Shown one piece after another: positions 56,416 to 64,000 of a stretch of DNA of 64,000 bases. The stretch covers positions 1 to 64,000 of the forward strand of contig JABYQS010000014.1 of assembly GCA_022592435.1 (NCBI GenBank). The letters are read 5' to 3'. Numbering within the stretch: position 1 is the stretch's first letter; the number at the start of each line of letters is the position of its first letter. The stretch comes from Cerioporus squamosus (lineage: Eukaryota; Basidiomycota; Agaricomycetes; Polyporales; Polyporaceae). The notes beneath the pieces are model-generated. The model saw only the letters and a program-made list of their open reading frames with translations, had not been told where the DNA came from and ran no database searches. A program made the translations under genes and the position numbers.

Positions 56416-59400
56416 ATGGCCACATACACTCAGTCTAAGCAGCCTCCTGAGACTTCAGAAGGTCGATCATGGTACAGGAAGCTCTTCTACGATCATCCTC
56501 TCTATCTTGGCGGCAAGGACCCGTCCTCGATGGCAAACAAGGACAAGGTGAAGGTTTGGTGTAAGAAGTGCTTTGAGAAGCGGGTGGCAGATGAGCTGCT
56601 GTTGGATATGCAGAGGGGAGAGGCAGTCCGTGAGAGCAGGGAGGTCGAGATGGCCTGTGAGTGGTTATTAGATGCTTCGCAAGGTTTGCTTCACTGACTT
56701 CTTGATGCTAGTATGGAACTTGCCCAAGGACACACCGCGTTCGCTTCACTGGATAGCCGGGTCTGCTCCTGAGCTGCTCGTACACATCCGGGATTGCGAC
56801 CTCATTCATGAGCCGGAGCTCCGCCGTCAAGCAGCGCACGACCACGATGAGAAGCATCTCTCCCCCCGACGGCGTGATCGCACGACCGCACGCGCTCAGG
56901 GAACGCACGCTGCATCCATGCTGCCCCCGCAGACACCTCTAGTTCCCTTTCCCTCTGCTGTACAGCTGCAGACCATGGCTGGTACGCCGGTCCTGTTCCC
57001 ATTCCAGTTCTCTGGGTCACCCGGCTCTACACTGTCCCCGCTTGACATCCCTAACCTTGCGGGACCGTCCGGATACGCGAGCGGTCCTGCTAGTACACCT
57101 GTATCCAACACCGCATCTCCGATCGCAGCGTTTGCAGCAGTCATGGCAGAACAGCCCGGCTGCAAGTCCAAGTCCGACTCCAAGTGCTTCCAGCCTTCTG
57201 GGAAAGCGCGTTGATAGTCCGGTCGATTTCACAGGCTCTCCAGTGAAGCGCGGCCGGTATCGAAGCCATGCAGGCCCTTCTCTGTCCTGCCAACCCAGTG
57301 GAGCTGCAGCTCCTCCGCCGCCGCCTACCTGGGACTCCGATCCCGGACGTCAAGCACTCTTCGAGTCGTATCTCGGTTGGCTGACGGCGTCACAAGGCTG
57401 GACCTTGTCCTGGACGGAGAACCCAGTCTGGATTGACTTCTGCGAGAAGTTTGTCGATCAGAAGGCGAAGAATCCCTCGCGTCGAGTCCTCACCACGCGC
57501 ATCCTTCCCCAAGAAGTCAAGTCACACCGGGACGAGGTCAAGAAGGAATGCGCTGGGAAGCCGGCCACGGTTCAATGTGATGGGTTCACCGCTCAGAACA
57601 AGCACCACCTGGTCTCGTTCATGATCACCGTGAGCCGCAAGGTGCCGCGCGTTTCATCCACCAGTGTGCCGACTACATGCTGACACTGTGATCACCTTCA
57701 GGTCTACACCGTTCAGACTTTTGACACCTCTGCAGAGCCGAAGACGACGGAGTACCTCCTCAAGATGATACGTGAGGTACTCGCGTTTATCGAGGATGAC
57801 TGGGGTGTTATCCCTGTCGCGGTCACAACTGACTGCAGTGGGGAGTCCCGAGCTGCACGCTCAGCTATCGTAGCGGAGCGTCCTCAACTTGTCGGGCCAG
57901 ACTGCTATGCCCATCAGGTGATTGATTCATAACTAACGCTGCAAAAAGTTTTGAACTAACTCACCGGGATATCGCAGATTCAGCGCGTCATCGTCGACTA
58001 CTTCAAAGCTGCCAATACCACCAACATCTTCGTCTACGCCAAGCTTGCAGACAAGGTGATCAAGACGCTTCGGAGCCGCACCTATCTCCTCGCCTTGCTG
58101 CGCGACATTCAAGAGGTCGAGCTAGCAGGGACTAAGGCACAACCCAAGACGATTATTAAGGGCGTAATCACTCGTTGGACGACGAACTATGGCGCATATT
58201 GCCGCGTCCTCGAACTCCAGGTTCCCCTCATGAAACTCGCGTCTGATACCCGTCTCTTCGACTCCGGAGATGAAGAGAGCCACGAGAAGGTGAGGGAGAT
58301 GGTCGACATCATCCGGGGCCATGGTGGAGAGGCCAATGCGCTCTTCTGGCATGGATTGGCAAGGTATATTGTCGGTCAACTCGTCGAGTGGTTTTGCGAT
58401 GCTGATACAGTTCATAGGATCAAGAGGCACCTTGAGCCTCTTGCCATCGCGTCTCACATCACTCAGGCAGATACATGTCGCCTCGACGATGTGCTCCTAA
58501 CGTTTGGACATCTGTACAAGTTCTACTCCGAGTTGGATGACCCTGTAGACGTGCCCGCTCGTACCGCCGTCCTTCGCAGTCTCGAGAAGCGTTGGAGCAA
58601 GGCCGACCAGGACGTCTTTGTCGCTGCAACCCTCTTCAACCCCTACAGACAGCGCGATCCATTCAACAACGACCTCATCGATCTCCTTGCCCCCGCACAT
58701 GTTCACATACTCGCAGACCGCCTGTGGAACCGGTTCTTTCCACACGACACAGACGACAGCAAGAAGCCAACGTTCCGCATGGTATGCGACTACCTCGAGC
58801 AGAAAGGAATATATGCACACATGAAGATCACTATGAACGCCATCGCCGCGGAAGCACGTTCAAAGGTATGCGATGAGCGAACACGTCCGCATGTCCTAAC
58901 AGTCTTTGAATTCCCAGGGAGAGTGCGTTGATCCAGTCGACTTCTGGCGAGCATTCTCAACGAATCCCACAACTGTACCTCCACTTGCTCGCCTTGCCAT
59001 TCACGTCCTCTCGATCTGTCCAAACTCCGCAAACTGCGAGCGATTGTTCAGCATCCTCGGCTTCATCATGTCCGACTATCGTACCCGTCTCACGGTCCCA
59101 AATCTCCTGAATATCGCCGAACTTCATATGCATCTGCGCGACAAGTGGTCTCGCAAGGAAACCAAACAACGGCTGAAGAATCACTATGGTGAACGCTCAA
59201 AGGATGCGACCCCAGCCACAGCAACGGAACCCTCTGGTACGTAACATGGTGCGCTTACTACGGTCACAGCTGACAAAGTCTTGACAGATCCGCAAAGCAC
59301 GCAGCGCGTGCACGCGGACAATCAGGAAGGCAGCAACTTAGCTGCAGCACTCCGAAACCTGGACCGCGGGGACTCCGATGACAGTTACCTACCTCAAGAC

Positions 59401-59604
59401 TTCCCTTCCAAGATTGCTATTCCGCTCAGTAGGCTCTTTGACTACTCGTCAGATTTCTGGACGCAGGATTCACTGATTGCGACCACGGCGAGCCTGGAGG
59501 AGGAGCTGGCAGTGTGGGATCTTTTGGATATGGATGCAGATGGCGAGGAGGACCCTGATTTTGGACGTTCAGATGACCTTGCTAGCTCCGCTTTTACTTC
59601 CTGA
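56416..59604 (+). CDS. hAT transposase
   Basis: Cut-and-paste transposase of the nested element. Exon 1 (56416-56656) holds a BED-like zinc-finger candidate, KVWCKKCFEKRVADEL. Exon 2 starts at 56712 (t|TA TGG...: LWNLPKDTPRSLHWIAG ... LLVHIRDCDL). A Ser/Pro-rich linker then changes frame near 57080-57150, by a short intron or a frameshift, before LLGKRVDSPVDFTGSPVKRG. The catalytic core follows: VQCDGFTAQNKHHLVSFMI (first Asp), AVTTDCSGESRAARSAI, GPDCYAHQ | IQRVIVDYFKAA, VITRWTTNYGAYCRVL. The hAT C-terminal dimerisation domain is ECVDPVDFWRAF ... LARLAIHVLSICPNSANCER-LFSILGFIMSDYRTRLT (58919-59140). The end is acidic. Exons are joined by GT-AG introns at about 57690, 57920, 58866 and 59237. 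Apart from the linker no break was seen. Confidence 0.85.
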
Positions 59605-59999
59605 ATTGATGTATCTCTTGTACTCTATGTCTATGCTGCCACAGAACTTAAATTGTCAATTGCTTGTGCAACATCGACTCGAGAGCGCCTATGTCGTCCA
59701 AATTGGGTAGGTAAGGAGAAACTACGTGCAGTCTATTTCTCCCTAGCCCTCACATAGAAAGACAAGATTGAATAGAGAAACGATAGACCTATGTCTCAGT
59801 AACACGTCTGTGCACTTCTTCTCTCTTATCAATAAGTGCCCAGTGCTGTAGAGGCGAACTGAAGTGCGCATATCGGGCGTTTGTATTTCTAAATACAGTA
59901 AGACGCTGCTACCAGGGATGGCGCACTGTGGGAAAGTAGGCCGTCACCTCCGTCAACTAGTTGCCAAGTTGTCTCGACCGGTCAACCGTGTCCACTACT

Positions 60000-60019
60000 G
60001 GTCATCCGGAACAACACTG
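60000..60019 (-). repeat. hAT right terminal inverted repeat
   Basis: Reads CAGTGTTGTTCCGG... on the minus strand; 19 of 20 bases match the left end. Confidence 0.9.
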
Positions 60020-60027
60020 ACTAGCTC
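60020..60027 (+). repeat. 8-bp hAT target-site duplication, right copy
   Basis: ACTAGCTC directly after the right inverted repeat. Confidence 0.92.
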
Positions 60028-60086
60028 TCAGCTCTCGCAATCTCATCATCGCTGTTCTCGTCTCTCGCCCCGCTCGAACTCCAACA
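60028..60086 (+). repeat. Copia 3' LTR, second part (59 bp)
   Basis: Matches bases 214-272 of the 5' LTR and ends CAACA, followed by the CGGAC duplication at 60087. Confidence 0.92.
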
Positions 60087-60091
60087 CGGAC
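60087..60091 (+). repeat. 5-bp target-site duplication, right copy
   Basis: CGGAC, matching 51372-51376, proves that the split 3' LTR belongs to the same insertion. Confidence 0.9.
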
Positions 60092-61196
60092 ATGCAAGCA
60101 ATGCAGAGTCCATGCCAATTCAACGTTGAACGTTGAACAAGCGACGGTGGCTTTGACCACACGATGTGTGGACGTCGCAGCCTGCTCTGACGATGTGGCA
60201 AGAACTCGGCACCCGAGCATGCATCATGCATCATGGCTCGGAGGCGTCTTCCGTTCGCGCTGGGACAGCGTATCCCCGCCGACTGTCCCTGGTCGGAGAT
60301 TGGCCTGACCAAAGCGTACATACATAAGACGAGTCGGACGAGCATGCACTGGACACGCACCGGCACTAACGGACTCGAGGTGAAACGCTTCGCAAAGTGT
60401 GTGGTATTTTTGGTATGCGTCTGTCTGGGAATGGTGTCATCGAGAACGTTCCTGTGCAGCACTGTGAATAAGTATTGGCGGCAGCACACGCCGGGGCGTT
60501 GCGGACGAAAATGCGTCATCGGAGGGATGTCAACGCGTCGACAACGCGGTGAACGTTGTGCCGAAGCGGTGACGACGCAGCAGATGACGTCCTTGCCTCG
60601 CATTAGGGGGGTTAATCATACAGGCTGCGAAGGCGAGACCAGCATTTTTGGGTAATTTTTGGGCTCCTAACAGTCAGGACGTCGGGCGTTGTGGATGTGC
60701 TCCTGACCGTGCCCCCTTGGACCTTGGTTGCCTACGATAGCCAGCGAGACGTCCAGGGAGGTCCCAGGACCGACTTCCAAGAGAACGCGCCGTGCGGGGC
60801 AAAGTTTGCCGACGCGACTGAGATCATCACGGGCCGCCCACGGAGCGACTGTCGGTCGCACGCCCAGAACCTTCCCGCGGTGCGCGCCCGGCCTGCTGCA
60901 GCCCGTGCTCGGGGACGGGGAGGACGCAGAGCACGAACGGGCCTGGGAAACAGCTGGACAGCGAACCTCGAGAGGAGATGCGCAGCGCGAAGGGCCTGGA
61001 ACAGAGCTCGGGACGGCGTGGATGATACGAGGCCAAGTTGAAGTTGAGCGTCGGAGAGCGTGCCTGCGGAGGACCAAACAAACACCGGCCAGAGCCGCGC
61101 ATATATAAGAGCCGCTATCGTTGACAGGCAACCTCTCGCCCCGTCTCTCTCATCCCGCTTCCCACAGGCAAGCCCGTCGCCCGCCCGCTGTCCACC
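60092..61196. other. Intergenic; promoter of GPI-anchored protein gene
   Basis: About 1.1 kb with no gene supported. The first 60 bases include a small palindromic repeat of AACGTTGAAC units near 60121-60137. A TATA box lies at 61102-61109. Confidence 0.4.
61102..61109 (+). promoter_or_regulatory. TATA box of the GPI-anchored protein gene
   Basis: GCATATATAAGAGCC contains a strong TATATAAG 88 bases before the start codon, followed by a CT-rich leader. Confidence 0.65.
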
Positions 61197-62258
61197 ATGA
61201 AGTCGCTCTCTGCTTCCCTCGTCACCGTTGCTCTTTTCGCTGCTGGCGCCGCCGCCCAGACGTTCCAGATCAACACCCCGTGAGTGCCCCTCAAGCACGC
61301 GCCCTATCTCCGTAGCCCTGACCCGTTGCCCCGCTAGCAACCCCCCGACGCAGTGTGTCCCGACCCAGTTCACCTGGTCTGGCGGAACTCGTACGTTTTC
61401 TTTTCCCCTGCAGCCCAAATGTGCGAAGCTGACGTGCAGTTTCCCTCTTCAGCCCCCTACTTCTTGGTGAGTTCGACTTCGCTGTAGCCAATGGAAGTGA
61501 CGCTTGACGCGACCCGTGTCTTGTTCCTCTAGGCGTGAGTGTTCTCTTCCTTCATCCCTTTCTTCAGTCCTCAGGTTAACGCCATCCTCCAGTATCAACC
61601 CCGGAGGCCAGACTGGCGCTGCTGCTCTCCAGCAGTACTCCGGCCTTACTGGCACCTCCTTCACGTGGTCCAGCAACATTTCTGCAGGTACGCCCGACGA
61701 GCTGCCTTCGCAAATCAGGACTTTGACTGACGTTCTTTTTACGCAGGCACTTCGATCGGTCTTTCTCTCACTGATTCGACCGGTGCTACTGCCCTGTCCG
61801 CGCCTGTCACCATCCTGTCTGGCCGTACGTACCACGAGCAACTCTCGGTTTTAGATCATATTCTCATGCTGCATGCGCATCCACAGCCGACAGCAGCTGC
61901 TTGAACGGTGGTGCAAGCACCGGCGCTGGCTCTACCGGCGCCAGCACTTCTGCTGCTGGCACTACTGCTGCCGGTACCTCCGCCGCTGGCACGACCTCCG
62001 CTGCCGGTTCCTCTGGTACGGCTACCACCCCTACCGGCAGCGGCACCACCTCCAAGGCCTCGGGCACCAACAGCGGCTCTGGCACCTCGTCGTAAGTCCT
62101 TGCAACCGCGCGGTATGGCTAGTCACGTATACTGACTTCATCACAGAACCGCTAGTGCGACTGGTGGCTCTTCAGGAAGCAACGGCGCCATGTCCAACGC
62201 CGCCTCTGCGGGCGTCGTTGGCATCATTGGTGCCGTCGCCGCTGCTCTCCTTGCTTGA
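61197..62258 (+). CDS. GPI-anchored Ser/Thr-rich cell-surface protein (Kre9/Knh1-like N-domain)
   Basis: Eight exons: 61197-61279, 61338-61390, 61453-61466 (14 nt), 61533-61534 (2 nt), 61593-61687, 61747-61824, 61887-62091, 62147-62258; 213 residues, total length a multiple of three. A signal peptide (MKSLSASLVTVALFAAGAAA) precedes QTFQINTP. The N-domain reads VPTQFTWSGGTPPYFLAINPGGQTGAA ... GTSFTWSSNISAGTSIGLSLTDSTG, the Ser-Thr-GPI/Kre9-like fold. A Gly/Ala/Ser/Thr linker expected to be O-glycosylated follows (about 115-190), and the C-terminal GPI signal ends in the hydrophobic AGVVGIIGAVAAALLA. Such proteins sit in the wall or plasma membrane; a beta-glucan-related role is assumed from the family. 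The 2-nt exon joins YFL to INPGGQ; without it the frame is lost. Confidence 0.85.
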
Positions 62259-62986
62259 GCGTGCACGTATTCTCGTCGGCCGTTGGGCTTCAAAACGAGT
62301 AGATCGCATGACGTCGGCGCTACGCTTCGAACCGCTGCTGTGCTGCCTGCCACGCAGAGACTTTGCTTCAGGCCACCCCAGACTGATAGCCCACCCTCCT
62401 TCCGTACGCTATCACACCACTTACCCCGTGTTCTCCTTATTCCCATCTCTACCTACCTTCTACCGGCTCGATCTGTACCGATCCTTGCTAATTGCGCTTC
62501 AGCTGCATGGACTGCGTCTTTTTACGTAGTTGCTTCTGTTGTGTCCTTTGCTTTGCGTGTGAACTCTCTAGGCTTCTTAGGACCGGTGTTGTAGCGGTTG
62601 ATACAGTATACCTGCAATGAACGCTATGATCCTCTCCGAGCGTGCGGTCTTGTAATAGCACATCTCATTGCAAGCCTGCACCTCAGACCTCATCCAAATA
62701 ACGAGATATGTTCAGATCTCCCTCCATTTCCATCGTCCTCGGCCTTCCTGAGTATTGCACATGTCGTTGCTTGCTGACCTGCAGGAGCCCTTGTTTGCCA
62801 CTCGGAGTCGCAGCAGGCCTGCAGCCATGTGGCGCGCTGTGACATCCGCGTGACAGGTCGCGCTTGAACGCGTCCGGGCGCTTCGACGCGTTCTTGTCTG
62901 AGTACCTCACCGTCACTCAGCTCGTCCTCCATTTCTTGCGAGCTCTTCACAGCCATCTCAGAACCACTATTAAAGGATAGGCCATC
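62259..62986. other. Intergenic
   Basis: 3' region of the GPI gene and promoter of the RNase H2 gene. Pyrimidine-rich, with no gene supported. Confidence 0.4.
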
Positions 62987-63987
62987 ATGAAGCTATCTCT
63001 AGAAAGCACCCAGGTGGAGGCACCTCTCGGCATCCCATCCATCGCCGACCCGTCCGTGCCGCTCACGGAGTCGTACACGTACCACTCACCGACGCCGACG
63101 GGCGAGGGACCGTACATTCTCGGGGTTGATGAGGCGGGGAGAGGGCCCGTGCTGGGCCCGATGGTGTACGGCGTGGCGTACTGCCCGGTGGCGTACAAGG
63201 AGCAGCTGGAACAGCTCGGGTTCGCCGGTGAGTGACTGTACTGGCACGGCGTGTTCTCGTTCTCGACGTTTTGAGGGTGAGGGTCGTGGGCTAACGTGGT
63301 GTGTATGAACGCGTACCAGACTCGAAGACGTTGACTGCGCAGGTGCGCGCGAACTTGTTGGAGACGTTGGGCTCCGACCCTGCGAACCTCGGCTGGTCTG
63401 TTCGTGTCCTCAGGTCAGTACTCAGTACTCAGTCGCGCATACCCTTCCCTTCCCCTCCCGTGCCTCCATCCTCCCGAACACGCGAGCCTGACCACGCCAC
63501 CGTCCCATCCCCAGCCCCAAGTGCATCTCCGCAGGCATGCTCCGCCGCCCGCCCACGAACCTGAACCAGCAAGCGCAAAACGCGACGGTGCTGCTCATCC
63601 GCGAGGTGCTCGCGCGCGGGCTGCAGCTCGCGCACGTGTACGTCGATGCGCTGGGGAAGACGACGACGTACGAGGCGTACCTGTCCGCGCTCTTCCCCGG
63701 CATCGGGTTCACCGTGCAGGCGAAGGCGGACCAGACGTTCAAGATCGTGGGCGCGGCGAGCGTCGCGGCGAAGGTCACGCGCGATGCGTGGGTCGAGGGG
63801 TGGGTGTATGAGGAGGACGCGCCGCCCGTGAATTGCGCGGGGGGAGTAAAGGCGAGGTTGTTCCAGCAGCCTGGGCGTGTTGGGGAGGATGTGGAGATGG
63901 AGGCGGGGGTGGAGAACAAGACGGAGGCGGAGGGCTTCAAGGGCGAGGGCAAGTGGGTGGAGAAGACTGGGAGCGGGTATCCGTCTG
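62987..63987 (+). CDS. RNH201: Ribonuclease H2 catalytic subunit A, 3' end beyond window
   Basis: Cleaves RNA in RNA:DNA hybrids and removes single ribonucleotides from DNA. Exons 62987-63227, 63320-63413 and 63515-63987, then a GTATGT donor; the gene continues past the right edge. The family residues are present: [20 protein letters not shown] (D48, E49), [10 protein letters not shown] after intron 1, VYVDALG (D156) and [21 protein letters not shown] (D184), completing the DEDD metal site. Intron 2 begins GTCAGT. After the conserved core there is a Glu/Gly/Lys-rich insertion ([20 protein letters not shown]...), longer than in many relatives. The start [11 protein letters not shown] is the first Met in frame. 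Confidence 0.9.
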
Positions 63988-64000
63988 GTATGTCTCGTCT

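Larger units (their letters stand above)
56105..60019 (+). mobile_element. hAT-superfamily DNA transposon nested in the Copia 3' LTR
   Basis: 3915 bp. Terminal inverted repeats are 20 bases (CAGTGTTGT...GGATGACC) at 56105-56124 and 60000-60019 with one mismatch. The flanks carry an 8-bp target duplication ACTAGCTC (56097-56104 and 60020-60027), the hAT hallmark. Clusters of GTCAAC/GTTGAC-type hexamers lie just inside both ends. The interior encodes a transposase with BED-like and hAT dimerisation domains. Because it sits inside an LTR still identical to its partner, it is younger than the retroelement. Confidence 0.95.
51377..60086 (+). mobile_element. Ty1/Copia LTR retrotransposon, interrupted by a nested hAT element
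   Basis: Bounded by 272-bp LTRs that begin TGTTG and end CAACA, flanked by CGGAC duplications. Internal parts in order: primer-binding site at 51649, one long Gag-Pol frame (51748-55884), polypurine tract GAGGGGGAG at 55883-55891, then the 3' LTR. The 3' LTR is split at 56104 by a hAT transposon occupying 56105-60019 plus its 8-bp target duplication, and resumes at 60028. Without the hAT the element would be about 4.8 kb, normal for Copia. The two LTRs look identical base for base, which marks a very recent insertion. Pol order is protease, integrase, reverse transcriptase, RNase H, which defines Copia rather than Gypsy. Confidence 0.95.

Overview
This window is nuclear DNA from a filamentous basidiomycete fungus, most likely an Agaricomycete and possibly a polypore-type wood-decay species. 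The evidence is a GC-rich genome, genes broken by many introns of about 45-65 bases, tiny exons, a Kre9-like GPI-anchored surface protein, an RNAi-type RNA-dependent RNA polymerase, and Copia and hAT elements of fungal type. No bacterial, viral, rRNA, tRNA or CRISPR signal was found. Gene models were built by hand from GT-AG junctions. Where full exon coordinates are listed, the reading frame was checked across every junction, and most totals come out as whole codons.

Layout, left to right. 1-1452: two convergent MYND zinc-finger paralogs, one broken. 1918-4150: a coiled-coil protein with an AT-hook. 5250-7800: an intracellular-type GH13 alpha-amylase of 19 exons, including one of 4 nt. 8370-9445: a Rossmann-fold epimerase-like enzyme. 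10767-12193: flavohemoglobin (nitric oxide dioxygenase). 12754-13397 (-): a small unknown protein. 14906-17537 (-): a 17-exon MFS sugar transporter. 18822-19874 (-) and 19968-21828 (+): an unknown protein divergent from a SNF5-family chromatin remodelling subunit. 22095-25890: BUB1 spindle-checkpoint kinase. 27217-30525: ataxin-2/Pbp1. 31320-34018 (-): a large low-complexity unknown protein. 34848-38490: a Rho1 GEF (DH-PH-CNH). 38885-40488 (-): a secreted lactonase-like beta-propeller. 42422-43891 (-): Sqt1/AAMP WD40 protein. 44864-45772: a TDP2-like exonuclease/endonuclease/phosphatase-fold protein. 46359-50973: RNA-dependent RNA polymerase. 51377-60086: a Ty1/Copia retrotransposon whose 3' LTR is split by a complete hAT DNA transposon. 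61197-62258: a GPI-anchored Kre9-like protein with a predicted 2-nt exon. 62987 to the right edge: RNase H2 catalytic subunit (partial).

Most genes are unrelated housekeeping functions (checkpoint, chromatin, RNA metabolism, ribosome assembly, cell-wall signalling), so there is no evidence of a metabolic cluster. The most distinctive features are the nested, very young transposons next to an RNA-silencing polymerase, and several extremely short exons, two of which fall at sites that decide whether the protein is functional.
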